Shown: positions 12,978 to 25,357 of the stretch, piece after piece
Layout of the letters: the number at the start of each line of letters is the position of its first letter
Numbering within the stretch: position 1 is the first letter of the stretch
Source of the DNA: Ampullaceana balthica
Taxonomy: Eukaryota; Mollusca; Gastropoda; Lymnaeidae
DNA: 64,000 nucleotides
Assembly: GCA_944989445.1 (NCBI GenBank)
Contig: CALYLW010000339.1
Span: 94,501 to 158,500, forward strand
Reading direction: 5' to 3'
Made by a program: the position numbers and the translations under genes
The notes under the pieces: model-generated
Databases searched by the model: none
What the model saw: only the letters and a program-made list of their open reading frames with translations
What the model was told of the DNA's origin: nothing

Positions 12978-13316
12978 GTCGACAGCTCGTCGCCATAACA
13001 TTTTATTTGTAAGGACAGCTGGTTGTCATAACATTTTATGTTGTAAAGACAGCTCGTCGCCATAATATTTTATTTGTAAGGACAGCTCGTCGCCATAACA
13101 TTTTATTTGTAAGGACAGCTCGTTGTCATAACATTTTATGTTGTAAAGACAGCTCGTCGCCATAACATTTTATTTGTAAGGACAGCTCGTTGTCATAACA
13201 TTTTATGTTGTAAAGACAGCTCGTCGCCATAACATTTTATTTGTAAGGACAGCTCGTTGTCATAACATTTTATGTTGTAAAGACAGCTCGTCGCCATAAC
13301 ATTTTATGTTGTAAAG
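12978..13316. repeat. 67-bp dimeric tandem array (33 + 34 bp)
   Basis: Two related half-units alternate: GACAGCTCGTCGCCATAACA with TTATTTGTAAG (33 bp), and GACAGCTCGTTGTCATAACA with TTATGTTGTAAA (34 bp). Starts at 13081, 13114 and 13148 show the 33/34 spacing. The strict alternation makes it a two-step higher-order repeat. Confidence 0.93.
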
Positions 13317-13753
13317 ACTTGAGATATGATTCAAATAAACTCAAGAAACATTTTCTTCAGTTGCCCTCACAGGAAGAAATTGTAGGTTTTTTTTTATGCT
13401 GTTGTTACGTTGCTTAAGAAGGCGTTACGCCGACACCCTCATTGTTTAGTTGAGTCTATTTCCGGCTTTCTTTTAACTTATTTTACTCCTCACTGGCTGC
13501 CTTACCAGACTGCAGTATCTCAAACGCATCAGTCCTTAAAATCATTACTTTTATCCATTTAAACGCACAATTTTTTTTTGTCATAACATTCAAGTATGTT
13601 CTTGTAAAGCTGAAAGTATGTTCATGTGAAGACCCTCACCATGTCCAATGTAATCAAACTCTTAATTAGATATCCACTGTTAACACATTTCTGACATAGC
13701 TGACCGTTAAGTGCCGTCTTAGAGACCCTCTTATTATGGCCATATATTGAATA
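13317..13753. other. Non-coding stretch
   Basis: A/T-rich with homopolymer runs. No features recognised. Confidence 0.45.
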
Positions 13754-16723
13754 CTAGCAGACCCGTCGTGCGTTGCAACGATCTCTTTAAAAATGAATAA
13801 ATTGAAAGAAACCAAAGATTGGTATGTTTTAAAAGAATTATGCCATAAACCTTCGGGGAAGTGAGAAAAAAAAAGTCCAAGTTTAATAGCAAACTGTTAC
13901 ATAAATTAATAATTAAAAACTTACAAAAGGAAAAACGATATTAAGAGGCCCAGCCAAAAAATGAGTGATAATTTAATTTTTTTATTGCCATTGTACTCAA
14001 GCTAAATTTCTCAATATCGTGTAAAATTGAATGGGGAATTAAATTGTTACCGTGCAGTAAAAATGACATTTGGGGCCCCCAGCTCCGAGGGAATGGAGAT
14101 TAGGAGTTCAGTGCCCTATAGTAATATATTATAGCTATATACTGATATAAAAAACGAAATTTAGGGGCCCCTGGGCCCATTCGGTGAAAGATTTCAATTT
14201 AAAAAAATGCTGTTCATTTTAATTCAGTTTCCTCATAGATATATTCCTTAAGATCGTGAAAAATTAAATGGGGAAAACTATCTCAAACATATACGAAGAA
14301 AAGACATTTGGGGCCCCAGGCCCCGAAGGAATGGAAATTTGAATTTCTGTGCCCTATAGTATTTTAATATCGGCTGCCAAGTTTTTGTATACAAATTTTG
14401 GTTAAGGTCCATTCATTTACTCGGTAGCTAACGCATAAACTTATTTTTATATACCTCATATAAGCAAAAAACTACATTATGGGCCCCAGGGCCTAATTAT
14501 CGCAAGAAATAAAGTGCGAAAGACATTTTAATTTGAATAAATTTCAAAATACATACATTTATTTATATGTCTCAATATTGAATGAACGATAAAATATTGA
14601 ACATTTACTAAAAATGAAATTTTGGGCCCCCTGCCCCAAGGGAATGAAAATTAGGAGTTCAGTGCCCTATAGTAATAAAATATAGACCCTTAAGTTTTTA
14701 TATATTAAGATGGGTCAAGATCCATTAATTTTCTCAGTATTTAACGCGAATACTAATTTTTATACAGCTAATATAAGGAAAAAAACGACATTTAGGGGCC
14801 CCTTTAGTGAAAGGTGTCAATTTCAAAAACCTGTTCATTTAATTCAGTTTCCTCATAGATATATTCCTCAAGATCGTGAAAAATTGAATGGGGAAAAATA
14901 TCTTAAACATATACGAAGAAAAGACATTTGGGGCCCCCGGCACCGAATATATTGACATTAGAAGTTTAGAAACCTTAATTATGTCAATATGGGCTACTAA
15001 ATTTTTGTATGCAAATTTTGGTTAAGATGCATTCATTTACTCAGTAGCTAACGCAAAAACTAATTTTTATATAGCTCACATAAGCAAAAAACGACATTAA
15101 GGGCCCCAGTGCAAGATATAAAGTTCAAAATACCTGTTCATTTCAATGTGTATAATGATGGATACATGTGTCATTAGTTGTCAATATTGTTAATAATTGA
15201 ATGGTGAATAAAATCTTAAACGTTTAAGAAAAAGAATTTTTTGGGCCCCCAGCCCCGAAGGAATGACTATTAGGAGTTCAGTTCCCTTTAGTGTTTTAAT
15301 ATTGGCTATCAAATTTTTATATACAAAGTTTGGTTAAGATCCATCAATTTACACAGTAGCTAGCGCTGAAACTAAATTTTATATAACTCATATAAGCAAA
15401 AAATGACATTATGGGTCCCCGGCGCCCCATGAGTGATAAATTTAGAAAAAAAGTTGCCAGTCTCCAAAAGTTTCATGATGATCGGATGAATGGTTTAGTC
15501 AGCTATAAAGGACATGCACACAGACATACATTGATTTTTATATATATAGATTAACAAAAACGACATTAAGGGCCCCCGGGCCCAATCGGTGCAAGAGAAT
15601 AACTTTAAAATACCTGTTCATTTCAATCTGGATCATGATAGATATATTAGTCAATGCTTTTCAAGATCGTGTAAATCATAACGGGAATAAAGTATTTAAC
15701 GCTTACAAAAAAAAAGGATTTTGGGCCCCCGGCCCCGAAGGAACGGACATTAGGAGTTCAATGCCATATGGTACTTTAATATAGGCTATCAAGTTGTTAT
15801 GTACCAAGTTTGGTCAAGATCCATTCATTTTCCAAGCAGCTAAGCCTTAAACTAATTTTTATATAGCTCATATAAGAAAAAATTCTCATTATTGGGCCCC
15901 CGGCGCCCCATGAGTGTTAAATTTTGAAAAAAAAGTAGCCTATTTCCATCCCGTGAGCGTACTCAAAAGTCTCCAAAAGTTTCATGGCGATCGGATGAAT
16001 GGTTTAGTCAGCTAACGGGAATAAAGTATTTAACGCTTACAAAAATAAAGATTTTGGGCCCCCGGCCCCGAAGGAACGGACATTAGGAGTTCAATGCCAT
16101 ATGATACTTTAATATAGGTTATCAAGTTGTTATGTACCAAGTTTGGTCAAGATCCATTCATTTTCCAAGCAGCTAAGCCCTAAACTAATTTTTATATAGC
16201 TCATAGTAGAAAAAATTCTCGTTATGGGCCCCCGGCGCCCCATGTGTGTTAAATTTTGAAAAAAGTAGCCTATTTCCATCCCGGGAGCGTACTCAAAAGT
16301 CTCCAAAGGTTTCATGGCGATCGGATGAATGGTTTAGTCAGCTAACGGGAATAAAGTATTTAACGCTTACAAAAATAAAGATTTTGGGCCCCCGGCCCCG
16401 AAGGAACGGACATTAGGAGTTCAATGCCATATGATACTTTAATATAGGTTATCAAGTTGTTATGTACCAAGTTTGGTCAAGATCCATTCATTTTCCAAGC
16501 AGCTAAGCCCTAAACTAATTTTTATATAGCTCATATAAGAAAAAATTCTCATTATGGGCCCCCGGCGCCCCATGAGTGTTAAATTTTGAAAAAAAAGTAG
16601 CCTATTTCCATCCCTGGAGCGTACTCAAAAGTCTCCAAAAGTTTCATGGCGATCGGATGAATGGTTTAGTCGGCTATAACAGACATGCATACATACATAC
16701 TTTGATTTTTATATATATAGATT
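13754..16723 (+). mobile_element. Composite A/T-rich dispersed repeat with GGGCCCC subunits
   Basis: It begins CTAGCAGACCCGTCGTGCGT and ends in TGATTTTTATATATATAGAT, an end arrangement seen in abundant non-autonomous repeats of many invertebrates (general family resemblance, not an exact match). Inside, related subunits each carry GGGCCCC(C) plus a GAAGGAATGGACATTAGGAG-like block near 14072, 14309, 14620, 14929, 15243, 15722, 16056 and 16387. The tail motif also occurs internally at about 15480-15551, so two copies may be joined there. The segment following GCTAACGGGAATAAAG is duplicated in tandem: starts 15680, 16016 and 16347, the last two 331 bp apart and almost identical. No long coding frame. 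Class (SINE, LINE tail or other) unresolved. Confidence 0.7.
16016..16677. repeat. 331-bp tandem duplication inside the composite repeat
   Basis: Two adjacent, near-identical 331-bp units start at 16016 and 16347, with a slightly diverged predecessor at 15680 (336 bp upstream). Each runs from CGGGAATAAAGTATTTAACG through GGTTTAGTCAGCTA. The duplication is younger than the rest of the element, whose other subunits are strongly diverged. Confidence 0.85.
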
Positions 16724-16840
16724 ATATTCAAAATGATCCAGTTGACCAATCCGTCATCCAATCAAATGTTAGTTGCCCTACTGTCATGGCCGCGAATCTC
16801 TTGACTTCCGGTAACGATTCCAACAGGCATGGGCTTCAAC

Positions 16841-17028
16841 TCACTGTGGGCATTCTGTGCCGCAACCTGCAGAGGTTGCAGTTTCTACTCACTGTGGGCA
16901 TTCTGTGCCGCAACCTGCAGAGGTTGCAGTTTCTACTCACTGTGGGCATTCTGTGCCGCAACCTGCAGAGGTTGCAGTTTCTACTCACTGTGGGTATTCT
17001 GTGCCCCAACCTGCAGAGGTTGCAGTCA
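16841..17028. repeat. 48-bp tandem array (4 copies) with hairpin
   Basis: Unit starts at 16841, 16889, 16937 and 16985. Core TCACTGTGGGCATTCTGTGC, then GCAACCTGCAGAGGTTGC, an inverted repeat with 7-bp arms around GCAG. The last copy has GCCCCAACC and diverges after GCAGT. Confidence 0.93.
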
Positions 17029-17151
17029 TCCAGTATCCCACTTGATTATAACAAGTAACCTAATAGGATTGAGTTGCGGAAGAATCAGTTCACTGAGGGT
17101 GCTGGACTATTTTTTTGAGAATTGGGATGGTCGGCTTTGTCCGCCCCGGTT

Positions 17152-18320
17152 GGCACCAACTCTAAGGGTGCCACCAACTTTAAGGGTGCCACCAACTCTA
17201 AGGGTGCCACCAACTCTAAGGGTGCCACCAACTCTAGGGTGCCACCAACTCTAGGGTGCCACCAACTCTAGGGTGCCACCAACTCTAAGGGTGCCACCAA
17301 CTCTAGGGTGCCACCAACTCTAAGGGTGCCACCAACTCTAAGGGTGCCACCAACTCTAAGGGTGCCACCAACTCTAGGGTGCCACCAACTCTAGGGTGCC
17401 ACCAACTCTAGGGTGCCACCAACTCTAAGGGTGCCACCAACTCTAGGGTGCCACCAACTCTAGGGTGCCACCAACTCTAAGGGTGCCACCAACTCTAGGG
17501 TGCCACCAACTCTAGGGTGCCACCAACTCTAAGGGTGCCACCAACTCTAAGGGTGCCACCAACTCTAAGGGTGCCACCAACTCTATGGGTGCCACCAACT
17601 CTAGGGTGCCACCAAGTCTAGGGTGCCACCAACTCTAGGGTGCCACCAACTCTAGGGGTGCCACCAACTCTAGGGTGCCACCAACTCTAGGGTGCCACCA
17701 ACTCTAAGGGTGCCACCAACTCTAGGGTGCCACCAACTCTAGGGTGCCACCAACTCTAAGGGTGCCACCAACTCTAAGGGTGCCACCAACTTTAAGGGTG
17801 CCACCAACTCTAAGGGTGCCACCAACTCTAGGGTGCCACCAACTCTAGGGTGCCACCAACTCTAAGGGTGCCACCAACTCTAAGGGTGCCACCAACTTTA
17901 AGGGTGCCACCAACTCTAGGGTGCCACCAACTCTAGGGTGCCACCAACTCTAGGGTGCCACAAACTCTAGGGTGCCACCAACTCTAAGGGTGCCACCAAC
18001 TTTAAGGGTGCCACCAACTCTAGGGTGCCACCAACTTTAAGGGTGCCACCAACTCTAGGGTGCCACCAACTCTAAGGGTGCCACCAACTCTAAGGGTGCC
18101 ACCAACTTTAAGGGTGCCACCAACTCTAGGGTGCCACCAACTCTAAGGGTGCCACCAACTCTAAGGGTGCCACCAACTTTAAGGGTGCCACCAACTCTAG
18201 GGTGCCACCAACTCTAAGGGTGCCACCAACTCTAAGGGTGCCACCAACTTTAAGGGTGCCACCAACTCTAGGGTGCCACCAACTCTAAGGGTGCCACCAA
18301 CTCTAAGGGTGCCACTGGCG
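17152..18320. repeat. 17/18-bp tandem array (about 65 copies)
   Basis: Two unit lengths are intermixed: GGTGCCACCAACTCTAAG (18 bp) and GGTGCCACCAACTCTAG (17 bp), plus a CTTTAAG variant. Larger blocks recur; for instance the AAG-AAG-TTTAAG-TAG order repeats across 18060-18300. Confidence 0.95.
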
Positions 18321-18421
18321 ACGCCCTCAGATCAATACGAACATGTGTTCCAGCTCAAGTTTTAATAATGATGTCCCATGTCGTCAGTATTTTAGAGCTC
18401 TGCCATATTATACCGCTACCT

Positions 18422-18996
18422 CTCAGTCATAGCAGGGCTACCTCATAACAACTATAATTGAGGATTCATAACAGGGCTATCTCACTACCTCAAAACAACG
18501 AACTATCCCTGAGGATTCATAGCATGTCTACATCCACCCGTCATATCATGGCTACCTCCCACCATCATAGCATGGCTACCTCCCACCATCATAGCCTGGC
18601 TACCTCCCACCATCATAGCCTGGCTACCTCCCACCATCATAGCCTGGCTACCTCCCACCATCATAGCCTGGCTCCCTCCCACCATCATAGCCTGGCTACC
18701 TCCCACCATCGTAGCATGGCTACCTCCCACCATCGTAGCCTGGCTACCTCCCACCATCATAGCATGGCTACCTCCCACCATCGTAGCCTGGCTATCTCCC
18801 ACCAGCGTAGCCTGGCTACCTCCCACCATCATAGCATGGCTACCTCCCACCATCGTAGCCTGGCTACCTCCCACCATCATAGCATGGCTACCTCCCACCA
18901 TCGTAGCCTGGCTACCTCCCACCATCATAGCCTGGCTACCTCCCACCATCATAGCATGGCTACCTCCCACCATCATAGCATGGCTACCTCCCACCT
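18422..18996. repeat. 24-bp tandem array (about 19 clean copies plus degenerate left edge)
   Basis: Unit core CATAGCATGGCTACCTCCCA with CATAGCCTGG and CGTAGC variants. Clean from about 18530 to 18990. The preceding hundred bases (from 18422) are a decayed form with CATAGCAGGGCTACCTCA. Both strands are open because 24 is a multiple of three; not a gene. Confidence 0.93.
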
Positions 18997-19667
18997 TCTA
19001 AACAAACCAATTTCGGGAAATCGAAGTGTCAATATTTGTCGGGGTCACATCAAGGGCCGTTATCGAACGACTCCTAAGTCACGGGACTTCCCCACGTGGT
19101 AATCAAACACGGCAAAGAATGTTCAGCTTTCGCCCTCCCCCTCTCCTCGAGCCATACAGCTCTCATTGGATTCATTGTCTCGCGTGCGTACCGAGAGATG
19201 TTGACATGTAGTAGAAATAATGCGAGGCCATGGGTTGTGATTGGCAGATGTCAATTATTGGGATGGGGTTAGGGGCGGAGTTCTGGCAACAAGTGATTCT
19301 AGGTATCAACTACGTCACTACGCAGCTCGTGGATGCTTCCCTACCCCCACACGCCCTTCGTTTTAACGAACTGAAAATTAATTCGTTCAACCTATAGATA
19401 GTTGCCGTCACGTGATCATTATGGGCGGCTCAAATGAGTTGCGTTGATGAAAATTTGTAATGTATATGTATAGATATATTTGTAGATTCTATAAAAATCA
19501 AAGGGCGGGTCAACATTGGATATTTTTCAAACCTTATTTTTTTTATGATGACCTCATGATTCCATCAATATCAGGGGCGTAACAAAAAGTTGTGTCACCA
19601 GGGGCGGACAATGTGTTTGCTGCTCCTTATCGGTTATGTTAAATGAAGTCCATAGCCCTGTTCGCCG
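18997..19667. other. Non-coding stretch
   Basis: Mixed-composition sequence. Short frames show no recognisable protein. No RNA gene seen. Confidence 0.45.
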
Positions 19668-19745
19668 TCACATACTGTACATATACTCGACATATACTCG
19701 ACATATACTGTAACATATTGTACTATTACTGTACATATACTATAC
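19668..19745. repeat. Short degenerate repeat
   Basis: Variants of ACATATACTCG and ACATATACTGT are repeated six or seven times. Confidence 0.7.
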
Positions 19746-19847
19746 GCCAAACAACTTTATCAATGGCAAGTAAGTCCCTTTGATTATCGACTACCTTTAT
19801 ACATACATGTAAAATGTAAATAACTCTTAGTTCGCTTCTTTTGTTAA

Positions 19848-20178
19848 CTACACAAGTCAAGTTTGGTCACTTGATGGTAACGTTTGGTCACTTGATGGTC
19901 AAGTTTGGTTACTTGATGGTTAAGTTTGGTCACTTGATGGTAACGTTTGGTCACTTGATGGTCAAGTTTGGTCACTTGATGGTCAAGTTTGGTTACTTGA
20001 TGGTTAAGTTTGGTCACTTGATGGTAACGTTTGGTCACTTGATGGTCAAGTTTGGTAACTTGATGGTCAAGTTAGGTCATTTGATGGTCAAGTTTGGTCA
20101 CTTGATGGTCAAGTTTTTTCACTTGATGGTCAAGTTTGGTTACTTGATGGTCAATTTTGGTCACTTGATGGTCAAGTT
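19848..20178. repeat. 21-bp tandem array (about 15 copies)
   Basis: Core GTTTGGTCACTTGATGGTCA. A run of three unit types (GGTAAC, GGTCAA with GGTTAC, GGTTAA) recurs in order at 19860-19920 and 19925-20030, hinting at a multi-unit duplication. Confidence 0.93.
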
Positions 20179-20180
20179 AT

Positions 20181-20800
20181 ATCTTATAATTAATAAGGAA
20201 ATTGATAATGAAATAAGCATTTTTATTCATGGGCTTTTTGGGATATTTTTCCCCCGGGCCAATCTATAAAGTTGGTGGCCCTGCCCCGTTTAATGAACAT
20301 ATTACCCGTGTTTACTTATTGTAATGTGACGCTGTAAGCCTCATTTGGTGCCCGGTAATATATGTACTCCCGCCTGCCCCCCCCCCTAATTTTTTCGCTA
20401 TGCCATATTTTAATAAACTTTTAAAAAAAAATTGCATTAATTAATTTATATTCAACTTGACTCAACCTTTCCACAGCCTGCATTCAGCGAAACACTTGAC
20501 TTGCACCCACCCCCCCCCCAACTCCTTTTCAGTCCTAAGCCACTTATTCCCAAACACGTGATGAGTGACATCTACTTGAAGCCCAAACATCTACGATATA
20601 AAGATGAATTTCAAGAAACAACTCATTTAAAATGTTAGCAAGTGCAAATGTGGAAATTTATTCAGCGGCAATAAAAACTAAAAACTTCACATGTTCTTTC
20701 TAAACGTTCATATAAAAATTCATACTTTCTATTCCACATGTCTGTCTAGCCTTAATTCTATACAAACATTCATTCTCTTTATTTCACATATCTTTAACCG
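20181..20800. other. Non-coding stretch
   Basis: Has C-runs near 20375 and 20508. No gene recognised. Confidence 0.45.
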
Positions 20801-22592
20801 GCCATATGCACATTCGTACTCTTTCTAGCCTTCTGTGTAAACATTCATACTCTCTATTCCACCTAACCATCCAAATAAACAAATAAACATTCATACTCTC
20901 TATTCCACAATGTCCGTCTAACCATCCAAATAAACAAATAAACATTCATACTCTCTCTTCCACAATGTCCGTCTAACCATCCAAATAAACAAATAAACAT
21001 TCATACTCTCTATTCCACAATGTCCGTCTAACCATACAAATAAACAAATAAACATTCATACTCTCTATTCCACAATGTCCGTCTAACTATCCAAATAAAC
21101 ATTCATACTCTCTATTCCACAATGTCCGTCTAACCTTCCACACAAACATTCGTACTCTCTCTTCCACAATGTCCGTCTAACCATCCAAATAAACAAATAA
21201 ACATTCATACTCTCTATTCCACAATGTCCGTCTAACCATACAAATAAACAAATAAACATTCATACTCTCTATTCCACAATGTCCGTCTAACCTTCCACAC
21301 AAACATTCGTACTCTCTATTCCACAATGTCCGTCTAACCATCCAAGTAAACAAATAAGCATTCATACTCTCTATTCCACAATCTCTGTCTAACCTTCCAC
21401 ACAAACATTCGTACTCTCTATTCCACAATGTCCGTCTAACCTTGCACACAAACATTCGTACTATCTATTCCACAATGTCCGTCTAACCTTGCACACAAAC
21501 ATTCGTACTCTATTCCACAATGTCCGTCTAACCTTGCACACAAACATTCGTACTCTCTATTCCACAATGTCCGTCTAACCTTGCACACAAACATTCGTAC
21601 TCTCTATTCCACAATGTCCGTCTAACCTTGCACACAAACATTCGTACTCTCTATTCCACAATGTCCGTCTAACCTTGCACACAAACATTCGTACTCTCTA
21701 TTCCACAATGTCCGTCTAACCTTGCACACAAACATTCGTACTCTCTATTCCACAATGTCCGTCTAACCTTGCACACAAACATTCGTACTCTCTATTCCAC
21801 AATGTCCGTCTAACCTTGCACACAAACATTCGTACTCTCTATTCCACAATGTCCGTCTAACCTTGCACACAAACATTCGTACTCTCTATTCCACAATGTC
21901 CGTCTAACCTTGCACACAAACATTCGTACTCTCTATTCCACAATGTCCGTCTAACCTTGCACACAAACATTCGTACTCTCTATTCCACAATGTCCGTCTA
22001 ACCTTGCACACAAACATTCGTACTCTCTATTCCACAATGTCCGTCTAACCTTGCACACAAACATTCGTACTCTCTATTCCACAATGTCCGTCTAACCTTG
22101 CACACAAACATTCGTACTCTCTATTCCACAATGTCCGTCTAACCTTGCACACAAACATTCGTACTCTCTATTCCACAATGTCCGTCTAACCTTGCACACA
22201 AACATTCGTACTCTCTATTCCACAATGTCCGTCTAACCTTGCACACAAACATTCGTACTCTCTATTCCACAATGTCCGTCTAACCTTGCACACAAACATT
22301 CGTACTCTCTATTCCACAATGTCCGTCTAACCTTGCACACAAACATTCGTACTCTCTATTCCACAATGTCCGTCTAACCTTGCACACAAACATTCGTACT
22401 CTCTATTCCACAATGTCCGTCTAACCTTGCACACAAACATTCGTACTCTCTATTCCACAATGTCCGTCTAACCTTGCACACAAACATTCGTACTCTCTAT
22501 TCCACAATGTCCGTCTAACCTTGCACACAAACATTCGTACTCTCTATTCCACAGTGTCCGTCTAACCTTGCACACAAACATTCGTACTCTCG
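20801..22592. repeat. 47-bp tandem array with older 5' variants
   Basis: The clean part, from about 21500 to 22592, has roughly 22 near-identical 47-bp units (core ACAAACATTCGTACTCTCTA, then CCACAATGTCCGTCTAACC and TTGCAC). The left part (20801-21500) mixes longer units with AAATAAACAAATAAACATTC and TTCCAC variants. Divergence falls from left to right, so the homogenised end is on the right. Confidence 0.95.
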
Positions 22593-22913
22593 CCTCCACG
22601 GCTGGTTGCCTGTCATTGATATAAACTGAGAGCTTGTCATAGTGCCACCCAGGCTACCTGGGGTTCGTGGAGTTAATATTCAATGAGGTGTTCATTATTT
22701 CTACCAAGTTCAAATGAACAAACCGTTCAACAAAAGCAGTGTGTCTAAGTGTGAGACGGGATGTTTGGTGTTTCTGTAAGGTCTGATCAGAGGCGTGTCT
22801 GAATGGAGGTTTTGATTCGGATATATGCATCTCCTTCTCCTCAGGGTCTTACACTAATCAATCCGACCCCACTCTTTTAACAATATTGCTCTCTATTGAA
22901 CTATTGGACTAAA
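22593..22913. other. Non-coding stretch
   Basis: Unique sequence between two arrays. No gene recognised. Confidence 0.45.
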
Positions 22914-23295
22914 ATCCCCATTCCCTCCTCCCATCCAAACAGTATTCCCTCCTCCCATCCAAACAGTATTCCCTACTCCCATCCAAACAGTATTCCCTCC
23001 TCCCATCCAAACAGTATTCCCTCCTCCCATCCAAACAGTATTCCCTCCTCCCATGCAAACAGTATTCCCTCCTCCCATCCAAACAGTATTCCATCCTCCC
23101 ATCCAAACAGTATTCCATCCTCCCATCCAAACAGTATTCCCTCCTCCCATCCAGTCCCCTTTCCCTCCTCCCATCCAGTCCCCTTTCCCTCCTCCCATCC
23201 AGTCCCCATTCCCTCCTCCCATCCAGTCCCCATTCCCTCCTCCCATCCAGTCCCCATTCCCTCCTCCCATCCAGTCCCCATTCCTTCCTCCCATT
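22914..23295. repeat. 24-bp tandem array with an abrupt switch of unit type
   Basis: About sixteen 24-bp units. The left ten are CCATCCAAACAGTATTCC with CTCCTC; from about 23150 the remaining six are CCATCCAGTCCCCATTCC or ...CCCCTTTCC with CTCCTC. The two types are not intermixed. Several frames are open on both strands, none supported as coding. Confidence 0.94.
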
Positions 23296-23925
23296 CAGCA
23301 CAGGGTAACCGATTCCTGTGAAGAATTTCCGATTTTTTGCACCCCCCCCTAATCTTTACCACACCCCTGTCTCCACCCCCCCCCCGGGGGTATGTGCTCA
23401 ATGAGACTTTGAATAAATCAGCTCATCCCCTCTGCCCTATTCTGCACTGTCCCTGAATCTATGACTCCCCCCCCCCACCCGATACAGCCTGCAGGCGTGA
23501 GTGCTGTTCACATCTCAAATGCATCAGTTAATTTGGGGACATCAAGTAGAGCTAGAGTCCCCAAAGGACGTGACCGCTGCAGACATTTATGGTTTCGATA
23601 AACCAAGGGCACGGTAACGCAATTAACAACTGGGCGTCAATACTGGGTTGCTTCCCTTAGTAGCTTTGACGCCATAGCACCAGTTTCTGCCTCACTCTAA
23701 TGAGAATGATAACAGAAAAGTCTCCACCAGGCCTCCGTGTTGTAACAGATCTGCAAGATGAGCAAAAAGAACAGATGAACACATATAATGAACAGAAAAA
23801 GGAAATAATATGCGAAAAAAATTTATTCTTCAGCTTATGTTTCATTGATCACGTAATTTTAATTAATAAAATACTTGCAAGAGAGTGACCTGAAGTCAAA
23901 CCTGTTTCAGCAGTTTAACACTGCC
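23296..23925. other. Non-coding stretch
   Basis: Contains C-runs at about 23342, 23377 and 23467. No recognisable protein in the short frames at 23657-23888. Confidence 0.45.
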
Positions 23926-24460
23926 ATTATAAGGTGAGCCATCATAAGGTGGGTCATTATAAGGTGGGTCATTATAAGGTGGGTCATTATAAGGTGGGTC
24001 ATCATAAGGTGGGCCATTATAAGGTGAGCCATCATAAGGTGGGCCATTATAAGGTGGGTCATTATAAGATTAGCCATTATAAGGTGGGTCGTTATAAGGT
24101 GAGCCATTATAAGATGAGCCATTATAAGGTGAGCCATTATAAGATGAGCCATCATATGGTGGGTCATTATAAGGTGAACCATTATAAGGTGGGTCATTAT
24201 AAGATGAGCCATTATAAGATGAGCCATCATAAGGTGGGTCATTATAAGGTTAGCCATTATAAGATGAGCCATCATAAGGTGGGTCATTATAAGGTGGGTC
24301 ATTATAGGATGGGCCACTATAGAGTGAGTAATAAAAAAATGCACCATTATAATTTAAGCCGTGCATTAAAGGTGGGCAATTTAGTTGAACAATCAAAAGT
24401 TGAGCTATTATTAGGTAAGCCATAAAAAATTGGACCATTATTGGGGTGGGCCATGAAATA
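23926..24460. repeat. 15-bp tandem array decaying to the right
   Basis: Unit CATTATAAGGTGGGT with GAGCC, GGGCC, AGATGAGCC and CATCATAAGG variants, clean to about 24310. From there to 24460 copies become long and diverged (GCATTAAAGGTGGGC, ATTATTAGGTAAGCC). Confidence 0.92.
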
Positions 24461-24743
24461 GTGAGCCCTGGGCTCTTGAGAATTTAGGGATCAAATATGA
24501 TATCTAAGAAAATATTGACGTAAATAGTGTGATTGCATCTTAGACAGTATTTTGAGTAATTTTATAAACATAGACACAAATAAACATAGACACACGGTCA
24601 ATGTTAATATCATTTACTGAACTACTTGGCTAACTGCCTAATTTAACCAACAGACATGGTCAAGAATTTATTACTACTTCTATTGTTATTTCTCATTTCT
24701 GTGTGTATTGAAAGTGTTACTTTAAAAACACACTTACCTTCAG

Positions 24744-24842
24744 CACCATAAAAACACCATCAGCACTCCAGAAGACACCATCAGCACTCTAGAATACACC
24801 ATCAGCACTCCAGAAGACACCATCAGCACTCTAGAAGACACT
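24744..24842. repeat. 21-bp short tandem array
   Basis: About five copies of ACACCATCAGCACTCCAGAA with a CTAGAA variant. Confidence 0.88.
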
Positions 24843-24970
24843 TACCTATCAATACTATACAGGGCACTATCAGCACCACAGAAGTCGCATACGTTAAGTT
24901 CATCAGTGTCTTCGAGACTCTTACCTGACTATAGTTCGTGTTCATAACCATAGTTATAAAAAGCTATTGG

Positions 24971-25357
24971 ACACATTGAATTCATGGTTACACATATGTT
25001 AGTACAGTTTGACACATTGAATTCATGGTTACACATATGTTAGTACAGTTTGACACATTGAATTCATGGTTACACATATGTTAGTACAGTTTGACACATT
25101 GAATTCATGGTTACATATATGTTAGTACAGTTTGACACATTGAATTCATGGTTACACATATTTTAGTACAGTTTGACACATTGAATTCATGGTTACACAT
25201 ATGTTAGTACAGTTTGACACATTGAATTCATGGTTACACATATGTTAGTACAGTTGGACACATTGAATTCATGGTTACACATATGTTAGTACAGTTTGGA
25301 CACATTGAATTCATGGTTACACATATGTTAGTACAGTTTGACACATTTAATAAGGGT
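24971..25357. repeat. 41-bp tandem array (9-10 copies)
   Basis: Unit starts GACACATTGAATTCATGGTT and ends TAGTACAGTTT. Copies are nearly identical, with one ATATTTTAG variant and one-base length changes (GTTTGGAC, GTTGGAC). Confidence 0.95.

Noticed and set aside
23700..23888. Short frame with many Lys/Glu/Gln residues
   Set aside because: 62 codons, A-rich composition bias, no start context or neighbours.
24971..25357. Regular repeats resembling a CRISPR array
   Set aside because: Units are contiguous with no variable spacers, as in all arrays here, and the context is animal-like.
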